DNA from: Streptomyces luteolifulvus
GTDB lineage: Bacteria > Actinomycetota > Actinomycetes > Streptomycetales > Streptomycetaceae
Length of the DNA stretch: 64,000 nucleotides
Reading direction: 5' to 3'
Assembly (NCBI RefSeq): GCF_008806595.1
Contig: NZ_VZRB01000002.1
Location: 124,001 to 188,000 of the forward strand
Made by a program: the position numbers and the translations under genes. Below are positions 54,868-63,697 of the stretch, piece by piece. Under the pieces are notes generated by a model. That model did no database searches and was not told the DNA's origin. It saw nothing but the letters and a program-made list of their open reading frames with translations. Numbering within the stretch: position 1 is the stretch's first letter; each line of letters begins with the position of its first letter.

Positions 54868-56667
54868 TCAGCCCGTCGGGTGCACGACCATCGCCGAGCC
54901 GCCGCCGCGCCGTACCTTCTCGGCGGCGGCCAGCCATGTCCCGTTCGGTAGCCGCTGCACCCCGGTCGCCGCGCCGATCTCGGGATTCAGCCGGAAGGAG
55001 TGCCCGATGGCCTCCAGCTGTTTCTGCAGGTCGCTGCCGTAGAGGGCGGGTTCGAGATCGGTCTGGGCCGTGTTGCGCTGGCTGGCGCGCGGCGCGGCGA
55101 TCGCGTCGACGAGCGGCAGACCCCGGTCGAGGAACCCGGTGAGCGTCTGCAGCACGGTGGTGATGATGGTCGAGCCGCCGGGCGAACCGAGCGCCACCAC
55201 GGGCTTGCCGTGCCGGTCCAGCACGATCGTCGGCGAGATCGAGGACCGTGGGCGTTTGCCGGGACCCGGCAGGTTCGGGTCGTGGACGGCCGGGTTGGCG
55301 GGGGCGAAGGAGAAGTCCGTCAGCTCGTTGTTCAGGATGAACCCGCGGCCGGGGACGGTGATGCCGCTGCCGCCCGTCTGCTCGATGGTGAGCGTGTAGG
55401 CGACGACGTTGCCCCATTTGTCGGCGGTCGTCAGATGCGTGGTGTTCTCACCCTCGTACGTCGTCGGGGCCGCCGTGCCGCCGACGGCGCAGGCCGCCGG
55501 GTCGCGCGGGTCGCCGGGCGCGAGAGGGCTGGTGAGCACCGCGTCGTCCTTGATGAGGCAGGCCCGCGAGTCGGCGTACTTCTGGGACAGCAGTTCCCTG
55601 GCCGGTACGTCCTCGAAGGCGGGATCGCCGAGCCAGCGCCCCCGGTCCGCGAACGCGATCCGGCTCGCCTCGATGAAGCGGTGCAGGTACCGGACCTCGC
55701 TCGCCTTGGAAAGGTCGGTGTTCTCCAGGATGTTGAGGGCCTCGCCGACGGTCGTGCCGCCGGAGGAGGAGGGCGCGATGGAGTGGACTTCGAGGTCGCG
55801 GTACGAGGTTCTGGTGGGCGCCTGGAGCTTGGCGCGGTAGGCGGCCAGGTCCTTCTCGGACAGCTTGCCCGGGCGGGCGTTCCAGCCCGAGGCCGGGTCC
55901 ACCGGCGGGTTGTTGACCGTGTCGACGATGTCGTCGCCGATGCCTCCCCGGTAGAGCGCACCGACGCCCTTTTTGCCCAGTTCCGCATAGGTGCGGGCGA
56001 GATCGGGGTTCTTGAAGGTGGAGCCGACGACGGGAAGCTGCCCGCCCGGCAGGAACAGCTCCGCCGTGTCCGGGAAGTAGCGGAAGCGGGTCTCGTTGGC
56101 GGCGGTCTGGGAGCGGAAGGTGTCATCGACGGTGAAGCCCTCGCGGGCGATCCGCTCGGCGGGTCCGAGGACGCTGCCGAGCCGCTTGCTGCCCCACTCG
56201 TCCAGTGCCTTCTGCCAGGTGGCGGGCGTGCCCGGGGTGCCGACGCTCAGGCCGCTGCTGACGGCGTCGGCGAAGGCGAGCGGTGTGCCGTTCTCCACGA
56301 ACAGCCCGGAGCCGGCGGTCAGGGGCGCGGTCTCGCGGCCGTCGATGGTGTGCACGGTGCGGGACCTGGCGTCGTAGTAGACGAAGTAGCCGCCTCCGCC
56401 GATGCCGGAGGAGTAGGGCTCGGTGACACCGAGGGCGGCGGCGGTGGCGACGGCGGCGTCGACGGCGTTGCCGCCCTTCTTGAGGACCTCGATCCCGGCG
56501 GCGGAGGCGTCCGCGTCGACGCTGGCGACCGCGCCGCCGCGGCCGACCGCCACGGGCACCTTCTCGGGGGCTGTGCTCCGGGCTGCGGGCGGCGCCGCCG
56601 CCCCGACCGACACCACGGCGGCCGAGACCGCCAGTAACGACAGCTTCCGCGCGACAGGACGACGCAT
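54868..56667 (-). CDS. ggt: Secreted gamma-glutamyltransferase
   Basis: A 599-residue exported enzyme; ATG 56667 lies five bases after GGAGG. A signal peptide (RKLSLLAVSAAVVSVGAAAP) begins it. GGNAVDAAVATAAALGVTEPYSSGIGGGG and ENTTHLTTADKWGNVVAYT are hallmarks; the latter includes the Thr nucleophile at which the proenzyme cuts itself, and GSPGGSTIITTVLQT is the usual oxyanion region. It transfers or hydrolyses gamma-glutamyl groups of glutathione-like peptides or gamma-glutamyl amino acids outside the cell. Its stop codon directly abuts that of the clpC-like gene (TGATCA), so no space remains for a terminator. Confidence 0.95.
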   Translation of the reverse strand: MRRPVARKLSLLAVSAAVVSVGAAAPPAARSTAPEKVPVAVGRGGAVASVDADASAAGIEVLKKGGNAVDAAVATAAALGVTEPYSSGIGGGGYFVYYDARSRTVHTIDGRETAPLTAGSGLFVENGTPLAFADAVSSGLSVGTPGTPATWQKALDEWGSKRLGSVLGPAERIAREGFTVDDTFRSQTAANETRFRYFPDTAELFLPGGQLPVVGSTFKNPDLARTYAELGKKGVGALYRGGIGDDIVDTVNNPPVDPASGWNARPGKLSEKDLAAYRAKLQAPTRTSYRDLEVHSIAPSSSGGTTVGEALNILENTDLSKASEVRYLHRFIEASRIAFADRGRWLGDPAFEDVPARELLSQKYADSRACLIKDDAVLTSPLAPGDPRDPAACAVGGTAAPTTYEGENTTHLTTADKWGNVVAYTLTIEQTGGSGITVPGRGFILNNELTDFSFAPANPAVHDPNLPGPGKRPRSSISPTIVLDRHGKPVVALGSPGGSTIITTVLQTLTGFLDRGLPLVDAIAAPRASQRNTAQTDLEPALYGSDLQKQLEAIGHSFRLNPEIGAATGVQRLPNGTWLAAAEKVRRGGGSAMVVHPTG

Positions 56668-56806
56668 GCGCACCTCCAGGAAGAGACGTCCGCGCAGCCT
56701 ATGCCATCACCAGGGCCCCGTCAGGAGCACGCGAGACAGGGCGCAAATCCGGACGGACAGACCATCTCGAACACGGGTTTGCGTTGGCCCGCTACCATGC
56801 GCGCCC

Positions 56807-57565
56807 ATGAACGACGACCTGCGCAATATCGTCCTGGGCGTGGCGGCGGCCGGCATCAGTGCCCTGCTCGGCTGGCTGGCCCGCACCTACATGTGGAAGC
56901 GGAAGCTCCGCCGTCAGCAGGCCTTCTTCGGGCTGCCCGACAACTCCGAGTCACTGCTTGTCGTCAACCGCGACGCGAGCAGCCCCGATCTCGCCGTGCA
57001 CCGCTACGACGTGTTCGCCCTCCTGGAGCTCGCCGCGCTCATCAAGGACTGCGGCGCGCATGCCGAGGTGATCACGCAGGACGCGGCCCGGCAGGGTTTC
57101 GGCGAGCGGACGGAGTTCTGCGTCGGCGGCCCGGGGTCCAACCGGCGTATGGCGGCCCATATGCATGCCATGCTGCCCGGGGTGCGCGTGAACACCGACC
57201 CCGAACCGGGGCCGGACCGGCTGGCGTTCCAGGTCGGCAGCGAGCGCTACCGCCTGGAGCCCGGCCTGACCGAGTACGTGCTGCTGGCACGGCTCACGGC
57301 CGGAGAGTCCGGCCCGTCCCGGCCCGTCTTCCTGTTCTGCGGCCAGCGCGCGATCACCAATCAGGCCGCGACCCGCTATCTGGCCCGCAACCACGAGCGG
57401 TTGGCCCGCAAGCACGGCAACACTCCGTTCGTCCTTCTGCTGAAGGTCGTCAACTCCCAGGCGTACGGACCGGATGTCGTCGAGCTCGTGGCGGATGTGA
57501 CGCGCGCGGCACAGACACCCCTGCCGACGCCCGCCGTTTCCCGTAGTGCACACCGCGCCTCCTGA
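56807..57565 (+). CDS. Membrane-anchored protein of unknown function
   Basis: A 252-residue protein from the ATG at 56807. One N-terminal transmembrane helix (IVLGVAAAGISALLGWLA) is followed by a basic segment and a globular cytoplasmic domain: FFGLPDNSESLLVVNRDASS, ALIKDCGAHAEVI and so on, ending with a Ser/Ala-rich tail. FLFCGQRAITNQAATRYLARN appears well conserved in such proteins. A TACCAT hexamer eight bases before the ATG, and the absence of a ribosome site, suggest a leaderless transcript. I do not recognise a known family; the alternating hydrophobic strands suggest an alpha/beta nucleotide-binding-like fold. Confidence 0.8.
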   Translation: MNDDLRNIVLGVAAAGISALLGWLARTYMWKRKLRRQQAFFGLPDNSESLLVVNRDASSPDLAVHRYDVFALLELAALIKDCGAHAEVITQDAARQGFGERTEFCVGGPGSNRRMAAHMHAMLPGVRVNTDPEPGPDRLAFQVGSERYRLEPGLTEYVLLARLTAGESGPSRPVFLFCGQRAITNQAATRYLARNHERLARKHGNTPFVLLLKVVNSQAYGPDVVELVADVTRAAQTPLPTPAVSRSAHRAS

Positions 57566-57600
57566 ATCTTCACACACGTCAATATTCTTTACTCGCACGT

Positions 57601-57642
57601 AACTTACTGACGGGTTACCTCCGGTAAGCGGTCAAGGTTACC
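57601..57642 (+). promoter_or_regulatory. GGTTACC direct repeats upstream of the CocE/NonD gene
   Basis: GGTTACC occurs at 57613-57619 and 57636-57642; between them TTACC-TCC-GGTAA (57615-57627) forms a short inverted repeat. This lies some 40-70 bases before the GTG at 57682 in an AT-richer 116-base gap and is likely to be a regulator site overlapping the promoter. The regulator cannot be named. Confidence 0.4.
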
Positions 57643-57681
57643 GTCGGGTCACTTTGCACGGAAACGAGTGAGGAGTGATCC

Positions 57682-59250
57682 GTGGGACACCACCGCAAGG
57701 CCCTGCGTACGACCGCCGTGGGCGCCGTCTCCGCGACCCTGATCGCGGGAAGCGCCCTCGGACTCGCCCCCACCGCCCAAGCCGCCTCGAACAGCGTCCG
57801 CTTCGTCGACATCAAGGGCGACGGCGGTACGGTCCTCAAGGCGAACGTCGTCACACCCGCGGGCGCGGACGGCACCCGCCGCTACCCGCTGCTCGTGCTC
57901 CCCACGAGCTGGGGCCTGCCGCAGATCGAGTACCTGGCCCAGGCACAGAAGCTCGCGGACTCCGGCTATGTCGTGGTCACGTACAACGTACGGGGGTTCT
58001 GGCAGTCGGGCGGCGAGATAGAAGTGGCGGGCCCGCCGGACATAGCCGACGCGTCCAAGGTCATCGACTGGGCCATCGCCAACACCCCTGCCGACGAGGG
58101 GCACATCGGCATGGCGGGCGTCTCCTACGGCGCCGGCATCAGTCTGCTCGCCGCCGCACACGACAAGCGGGTCAAGGCCGTCGCCGCGCTGAGCGGCTGG
58201 TCGGACCTGATCGGCTCGATCTACTCCAGCCGCACCCAGCACCTTCAGGCCGCCGCGCTCCTGGACGGCGCGGGCCGGGTCACCGGCCGCCAGAGCGAAG
58301 AAGTCCGGCAGATCTTCAACGACTTCTACGCCTCCAACCTGTCGAAGGAACAGGAGATCATCGACTGGGGGAAGAAACGTTCCGCTGGGACCTACGTCGA
58401 CCAGCTCAACCAGAACGGCACGGCGCTGATGCTCGCCAACGCCTGGGGCGACACGGTCTTCCCGCCCAACCAGTTCGGGGACTTCTACGAGAAGCTGACC
58501 GGCCCGAAGCGACTGGAGTTCCGGCCCGGCGACCACGGGACCGCCGAGATAACCGGCCTGTTCGGGCTGCCCAACGACGTATGGACCGACGCCGGGCGCT
58601 GGTTCGGGCACTACCTCAAGGGCGAGGACAACGGCATCGACCGCGAGCAGCCGGTCCGGCTCAAGTCCCGCTCCACGGGGGCCTACGAGGGCTATCCGGA
58701 CTGGAAGTCGGTCGGCGCGACACGCAAGAAGATCGCCCTCGCGGGCACGACCACCATCCACACCAACATCGACTCCGGAGCGGACGGCGGAGTCGTCTTC
58801 CTGTCCAGCATCCTGGACCAGGTCGCCAAGATTCCCCCGATCGCGTCGATCCCCCTGCTCCCCCGCCGCTGGGCGGCCGTGTGGCAGTCCGAGAAGTCCG
58901 CCACCGCCCAACAGGTGCGCGGCACCGCGATGTTGCACACCACCCTCACTCCGACCAAGGAGAGCGGCACCCTCGTCGCATACCTCTACGACGTGGGCCC
59001 GCTCGGCCTCGGCAAGCTGGTCAGCAACGCGCCGTACACCTTCCACGGGCGTACGCCCGGCCGGCCGTTCGGCGTCGACCTGGAGCTGTTCTCCACGGCC
59101 TACGACGTCCCGGCAGGACACCGGCTCGCCCTGGTCGTCGACACGGTCGACCCGCTCTACATCGAGCACAACCCGTCCGGCGCGCAGCTGACCTTCTCCT
59201 CGCCGGCGAACGACCCGTCGTACGTGTCGGTTCCGCTGAGCGAGCAGTGA
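57682..59250 (+). CDS. Secreted CocE/NonD-type (S15) hydrolase
   Basis: A 522-residue exported alpha/beta-hydrolase; GTG at 57682, preceded by GAGGAG. Signal peptide: RTTAVGAVSATLIAGSALGL up to TAQAAS. The nucleophile is Ser in GMAGVSYGAGISLLAA, and FRPGDHGTAEI carries the His-region of the fold. A C-terminal jelly-roll (TTIHTNIDSGADGG onward, with FGVDLELFSTAYDVPAGHRL) is the X-Pro dipeptidyl-peptidase beta domain. Substrates of such Streptomyces proteins may be peptides or esters. A 14-base inverted repeat follows its stop. Confidence 0.9.
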   Translation: MGHHRKALRTTAVGAVSATLIAGSALGLAPTAQAASNSVRFVDIKGDGGTVLKANVVTPAGADGTRRYPLLVLPTSWGLPQIEYLAQAQKLADSGYVVVTYNVRGFWQSGGEIEVAGPPDIADASKVIDWAIANTPADEGHIGMAGVSYGAGISLLAAAHDKRVKAVAALSGWSDLIGSIYSSRTQHLQAAALLDGAGRVTGRQSEEVRQIFNDFYASNLSKEQEIIDWGKKRSAGTYVDQLNQNGTALMLANAWGDTVFPPNQFGDFYEKLTGPKRLEFRPGDHGTAEITGLFGLPNDVWTDAGRWFGHYLKGEDNGIDREQPVRLKSRSTGAYEGYPDWKSVGATRKKIALAGTTTIHTNIDSGADGGVVFLSSILDQVAKIPPIASIPLLPRRWAAVWQSEKSATAQQVRGTAMLHTTLTPTKESGTLVAYLYDVGPLGLGKLVSNAPYTFHGRTPGRPFGVDLELFSTAYDVPAGHRLALVVDTVDPLYIEHNPSGAQLTFSSPANDPSYVSVPLSEQ

Positions 59251-59256
59251 TCTCCG

Positions 59257-59308
59257 GCTGCTGCCGGGCGAGCACGTGCCCTTCTGCTCCTGCCCGCCCG
59301 GCAGCAGC
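59257..59308. terminator. Fourteen-base inverted repeat between convergent genes
   Basis: GCTGCTGCCGGGCG (59257-59270) is the exact complement of CGCCCGGCAGCAGC (59295-59308), with a 24-base loop. It lies between the CocE/NonD gene and the ABC ATPase gene. A bidirectional terminator is the simplest reading. Confidence 0.65.
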
Positions 59309-59397
59309 GTCCCCGGTCCGGCCGGCGCCACCGCCGCGACCTCGGTCGGCGAGATCACCGGCACACAGGGATGAACGGCATATCGTAGTCGAGGCGT

Positions 59398-60141
59398 TCA
59401 GTGCTTGAGGATCTTGGAGAGGAAGTCCTTGGCGCGGTCGCTGTGCGGGTCGGTGAAGAACTCCTCGGGCGTGCGGTCCTCGACGATACGGCCGTCGGCC
59501 ATGAACACCACACGGTTGGCGGCCGAGCGCGCGAAGCCCATCTCGTGGGTGACGACGACCATGGTCATGCCGTCACGGGCCAGTTGCCGCATGACCTCCA
59601 GAACCTCGTTGATCATCTCCGGGTCGAGGGCCGAGGTCGGCTCGTCGAAGAGCATGACCTTCGGTTCCATGGCGAGGGCACGCACGATGGCCACACGCTG
59701 CTGCTGGCCGCCGGAGAGCTGCGCCGGGAACTTGGGCGCCTGGTCGGCGAGACCCACCCGGCCGAGGAGTTCGCGGGAGCGCTGATCGGCCTCCTCCTTC
59801 TTGCGTTTACGGACTTTGACCTGCCCCAGCGAGACGTTCTGCAGAACCGTCTTGTGGGCGAAGAGGTTGAAGGACTGGAAGACCATGCCGACGTCGGCGC
59901 GCAGCCTGGCGAGTGCCTTGCCCTCCTCCGGGAGCGGCTGCCCGTCGAGTTTGATGGTGCCGGACTGGATGGGCTCCAGCCGGTTGATCGCCCTGCACAG
60001 GGTCGACTTTCCGGACCCCGAGGGGCCGATGACCACGACCACCTCCCCCTTGCCGACGGTGAGGTTGATGTCCTCCAGGACATGCAGCTCACCAAAGTAC
60101 TTGTTGACGTCCAGCAGCTCGATCAAAGGATCGACGACCAT
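59398..60141 (-). CDS. Amino-acid ABC transporter ATPase (GluA/GlnQ type), without partner genes
   Basis: A 247-residue ATP-binding subunit of a polar-amino-acid importer. Walker [10 protein letters not shown], signature [16 protein letters not shown], Walker [13 protein letters not shown] and the switch His in VVTHEMGF are intact. This subfamily normally works with a binding protein and two permeases from the same operon (gluBCD after gluA). Here nothing of the sort follows: the next gene is convergent and unrelated, and upstream are unrelated genes. So it is an orphan, either a leftover or a subunit shared with a system elsewhere. Confidence 0.93.
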   Translation of the reverse strand: MVVDPLIELLDVNKYFGELHVLEDINLTVGKGEVVVVIGPSGSGKSTLCRAINRLEPIQSGTIKLDGQPLPEEGKALARLRADVGMVFQSFNLFAHKTVLQNVSLGQVKVRKRKKEEADQRSRELLGRVGLADQAPKFPAQLSGGQQQRVAIVRALAMEPKVMLFDEPTSALDPEMINEVLEVMRQLARDGMTMVVVTHEMGFARSAANRVVFMADGRIVEDRTPEEFFTDPHSDRAKDFLSKILKH

Positions 60142-60296
60142 GCCCAGCCCTACTCACTCTCAGCTGTGTCGTGGTTGCCGCAACCTATCGATGGCAAGAT
60201 CGAACTTATGGGACGACACGCACTTTTCGGGCATTAGCCGTATTTACGGTGAAATATTGGCAAAGAGTTTATGACGGGCGCGCGGGGCCACCGCCG

Positions 60297-60704
60297 TCAT
60301 TCCTCGGCGACTTCGGCGTACTGCTGCGAGAGTTCGGGGACACCACTGGCGGCCCACTCCTGACCCGAGGCCACGACATCGAACTCACGGCCGGAGGCGA
60401 GCCGGATCACGGGCTGACCGTCGGACCGGATCTCCCAGGCGGCCCCGGAAACGGTACGCACGATGACCGTCCCGAGGTAGAGGCCGGCGTCGTTGCCGAG
60501 CCAGGGCAGCACCTCCTCGTCGTCCCGCCAGCGCGGCACCAGTTGGTCCAGCGCCTCCAACGAGGCGGCCGAGTCGTCGAGTTGGACGCCCTCCTGGGAC
60601 GCCTGGGAGCGCAGCAACTCACACTCGGCGAGCAGCCCGGCGATGCCCTCGGGGTCGCGGGCCGGGGGTTCCTCACGCCGGTGGCCCAGAAAAGGGATCT
60701 TCAT
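60297..60704 (-). CDS. DUF6278-like small protein
   Basis: A 135-residue cytoplasmic protein beginning MKIPFLGHRREEPPARDPEG. The later part SDGQPVIRLASGREFDVVAS and VPELSQQYAEVAEE resembles a group I know as DUF6278 in Streptomyces, without assigned role. It shows no transmembrane segment or motif for catalysis. It is upstream of the orphan ATPase in the same direction, with 155 bases between them. Confidence 0.75.
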   Translation of the reverse strand: MKIPFLGHRREEPPARDPEGIAGLLAECELLRSQASQEGVQLDDSAASLEALDQLVPRWRDDEEVLPWLGNDAGLYLGTVIVRTVSGAAWEIRSDGQPVIRLASGREFDVVASGQEWAASGVPELSQQYAEVAEE

Positions 60705-60909
60705 ACACCCAGCCTGTCACTCGCCCCGCCCTGTGCACCACAGGCGCGCGGGCCGTCGATTCCGGTCCATTTCGCGCCGAGTTCGCGCATGGCTCGTTGA
60801 CGAGTCACTTGCGCCTCTTTAGCTTCTCGATGCGTCTTTTGTCTCATTGAGAACAGCAGAGATCGATAGAGAGCGGTTGTGATCGGGCGTGACATGGGAG
60901 GAGCCGAGG

Positions 60910-62799
60910 GTGCGCCGGTGTGTGCGGAGTTCCACGCTCGTCCTCCTGGCCCTCGCGCTGCTCACCGCGGCCGGTCCGGCACACGCCGCCGACCGACCCG
61001 GACCGCTGCCGCTGCCGCTCCCGCTGGAACAGCTCTTCGACAACAGGGCGGTCAGCGACGACGCACGGCCGGGCGAGGCGGACTTCGACGGCTTCGGCGC
61101 CTCGCTCTCCGCACAGGACCTCACGGCCGCGGGCTGGACTCCCGGGCGGGCTCTCACCGTGCAGGGGGCCCGGCTGACCTTGCCGCGGTGGCAGCCGGGC
61201 GAACCGGACAACGTACGGGCCGCCGGTCAGGAGGTGCGCGTCGACGGCTCGGGCGACGCGCTGGCCTTCCTGGTGGCGGGCACGGGCGGTGGTGGCGCCG
61301 CAGGGGCGCGCCGGTGTCGGAAGTCCGAGCGCGCAAAGGCCCGAAGGGCTGAGCACAGTCGGACTCCCGACACCGGCCGGAGCGCCCCGGCGGCGGAGCC
61401 ATGCACCGCCGAGGTGAGAGGTTCGGGGTCGGTCTCGTACGAAGACGGCACCAGCTCCTCGTACCGGCTGACCGCCCCCGACTGGCGCACGGGCCCGTCG
61501 GCCACGAAGACGGTGGCTCTGCCGCACGTCAATACCCCGGGCGGCCAACTGCCCCTGACAGCACGGCTGTACGTGGTGACCTTGCCGCTGGAGCCGGGTC
61601 GCGAGGTCGCCTCGGTACGGCTGCCCCGCGCGGCCGCGCTGCATGTGTTCGCGCTGTCGGTGCGGGCGGCGGGGCGCGGCTGGACGGGGACGTGGGCCGC
61701 CGCGACGTCCGGTCGTCAGCCCGTGGGGCCCTGGACGGACCGGACACTGCGGCTCGTGGTGCACACCTCGGCGGGCGGGCCACGGGTGCGACTGCGGTTC
61801 GACAACACGTTCGCGGCGGCGCCGGTGCGGATCGGGGCGGCCACCGTGGCGAGACAGGCGGAGGGGGCGGCGGCGCGGGGAGCTCCGGTGCCGCTGTCCT
61901 TCGAGGGAGCGACGGCCGTCGAGATTCCGGCGGGAGCACAGGTGTTCAGCGATCCGCTCGACTTCGAGGTGCCCGAGGACGCGAATCTGCTGGTGAGTTT
62001 CCATCTGCCGGGAACGGTCGCCGAGGCTCCCGTGCACCGGCTCGCGGTGCAGCGGTCGTATGTGAGCGAGCCGGGCGACCATACGACGCAGGACGGCCCG
62101 GCGGCGTACACCTCGGTCCTGACCAGCTGGCCGCTGCTGACCGGGGTGGACGTGGCCGGCGGGCCGGGGTCCGTGGTGCTGCTCGGGGACTCGATCACCG
62201 ACGGCACCGCGTCCACGGGGGATGCGAACCGGCGGTGGCCCGATGTGCTGGCCACACGTCTGCTGCGCCAGCAAGAGGTCCCGCACTATGGCGTGCTCAA
62301 CCAGGGCATCTCGGGAAACCGTGTGGCCGCCGATGTGTATCCCGGCGACGGGGTCTTCGCGAGCCCGTCCGGGGTGAGTGCGACGCACCGGTTCGACCGG
62401 GACGTGCTCGCGCAGACGTCGGCGCGTACGGCGGTCCTGTTCCAGGGCGTCAACGACGTGCGATGGGGAGCGACGGCCGAGCAGGTCATCGCGGGTCTAC
62501 GGGAGATGGCCGGGCGGGGGCACGAGCGGGGGCTGCGGATGCTGGCGGCGACGATCGTGCCGTGCGAGGGCGAGGCCCGGTGCACGGCCGCCGCCGACGC
62601 GGAGCGGGTCGCCGTCAACGTCTGGATCCGGGACGCCGGTGTGTTCGACGGCGTCCTCGACTTCGACGGTGTCGTACGCGACCCGGATCGCCCCGCGCGC
62701 CTTCTGCCCGCGTACGACAGCGGGGACCATCTGCACCCGGGGGACGCCGGGCTGGCGGCTGTCGCGGAGTCGGTGGATCTGCGGCTGCTCGCGCCCTGA
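60910..62799 (+). CDS. Secreted SGNH/GDSL hydrolase with an extra N-terminal beta domain
   Basis: A 629-residue protein with GTG at 60910 after GGAGGAG. A signal peptide (SSTLVLLALALLTAAGPAHA) is followed by a domain of about 380 residues with PGGQLPLTARLYVVTLPLEP, in part a carbohydrate-binding-like beta sandwich, and a GDSL catalytic domain from about residue 415. The four blocks are present: GDSITDGT (Ser), NQGISGNRV (Gly), GVNDV (Asn) and DHLHPGDAG (Asp, His). It should deacetylate or de-esterify a polymer outside the cell. A Lys/Arg-rich insertion (RRCRKSERAKARRAEHSR) interrupts the N-terminal part. Confidence 0.9.
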   Translation: MRRCVRSSTLVLLALALLTAAGPAHAADRPGPLPLPLPLEQLFDNRAVSDDARPGEADFDGFGASLSAQDLTAAGWTPGRALTVQGARLTLPRWQPGEPDNVRAAGQEVRVDGSGDALAFLVAGTGGGGAAGARRCRKSERAKARRAEHSRTPDTGRSAPAAEPCTAEVRGSGSVSYEDGTSSSYRLTAPDWRTGPSATKTVALPHVNTPGGQLPLTARLYVVTLPLEPGREVASVRLPRAAALHVFALSVRAAGRGWTGTWAAATSGRQPVGPWTDRTLRLVVHTSAGGPRVRLRFDNTFAAAPVRIGAATVARQAEGAAARGAPVPLSFEGATAVEIPAGAQVFSDPLDFEVPEDANLLVSFHLPGTVAEAPVHRLAVQRSYVSEPGDHTTQDGPAAYTSVLTSWPLLTGVDVAGGPGSVVLLGDSITDGTASTGDANRRWPDVLATRLLRQQEVPHYGVLNQGISGNRVAADVYPGDGVFASPSGVSATHRFDRDVLAQTSARTAVLFQGVNDVRWGATAEQVIAGLREMAGRGHERGLRMLAATIVPCEGEARCTAAADAERVAVNVWIRDAGVFDGVLDFDGVVRDPDRPARLLPAYDSGDHLHPGDAGLAAVAESVDLRLLAP

Positions 62800-62874
62800 C
62801 CGTCCGTCGCCAGACCGCGCGTCATTTGACCGAACGCGTCGCCTGACCAAACGCGTCGTTGCCGGACGCGTCGC

Positions 62875-63654
62875 CTACACGTCCAGGTCGACCACGACCG
62901 GCGCGTGGTCCGAGGCGCCCTTGCCCTTGCGCTCCTCGCGGTCGACATACGCGTCCGTGACCGCCTTGGCGAACGGCTCGTTGCCGTAGACCAGGTCGAT
63001 CCGCATGCCGCGGTTCTTGGGGAAGCAGAGCTGGCGGTAGTCCCAGTACGTGAACGCGTGCTCGTACTTGAGCGGCCGCGGGACCACGTCCGACAGCCCG
63101 GCCTCACGCAGGGCGGCCAGGGCGGCGCGCTCGGCGGGCGTGACGTGGGTGAGTCCTTCGAAGGCGGCCACGTCGTAGACGTCGTCGTCCGTCGGTGCCA
63201 CGTTGTAGTCGCCCATCACCGCGAACGGACGGCCGCCCGCCGCGTCACCGGCGACGGCCGCCTTCAGGGCCTCGAACCACTGGAGCTTGTACGCGTAGTG
63301 GGGGTGGTCCACCTCGCGGCCGTTCGGCACATACACCGACCAGACGCGGACCGGGCCGCAGGTCGCGGAGAGCGCCCGGGGCTCCTGGGAGCCCTCGAAC
63401 CCCGGGTCGCCGGGCAGGCCCTTGACCACGTCCTCGATGCCCACGCGGGAGAGCACCGCCACGCCGTTCCACCGGCCGGTCGCGTGGACCGCCGCCTCGT
63501 AGCCCAGCTCGCGCAGCTGGTCGAACGGGAACTGGTCCTCGGCGATCTTGGCTTCCTGGAGGCACAGCACGTCCGTGCCGCTGCTCTCCAGCCAGGCGAG
63601 CAGCCTCGGGAGGCGGGCGGTGATCGAGTTCACGTTCCAGGTGGCAATGCGCAT
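62875..63654 (-). CDS. xthA: Exodeoxyribonuclease III (AP endonuclease)
   Basis: A 259-residue endonuclease/exonuclease/phosphatase-fold enzyme; ATG at 63654 (MRIATWNVNSI). LQEAKIAEDQFP (Glu), GDYNVAP (Asp-Asn) and KGASDHAPVVVDLDV (Asp-His) are the complete active site. It cuts DNA at abasic sites and trims 3' ends during base-excision repair, for example after AlkA-type glycosylases such as that at 26822. The in-frame upstream codons (MSDPPGRLWG) are unlike the family. The neighbour upstream on the same strand is a metallo-beta-lactamase-fold protein. Confidence 0.95.
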   Translation of the reverse strand: MRIATWNVNSITARLPRLLAWLESSGTDVLCLQEAKIAEDQFPFDQLRELGYEAAVHATGRWNGVAVLSRVGIEDVVKGLPGDPGFEGSQEPRALSATCGPVRVWSVYVPNGREVDHPHYAYKLQWFEALKAAVAGDAAGGRPFAVMGDYNVAPTDDDVYDVAAFEGLTHVTPAERAALAALREAGLSDVVPRPLKYEHAFTYWDYRQLCFPKNRGMRIDLVYGNEPFAKAVTDAYVDREERKGKGASDHAPVVVDLDV

Positions 63655-63697
63655 GCCCCACAACCTACCCGGCGGGTCCGACAACGCGGCCGGACCC

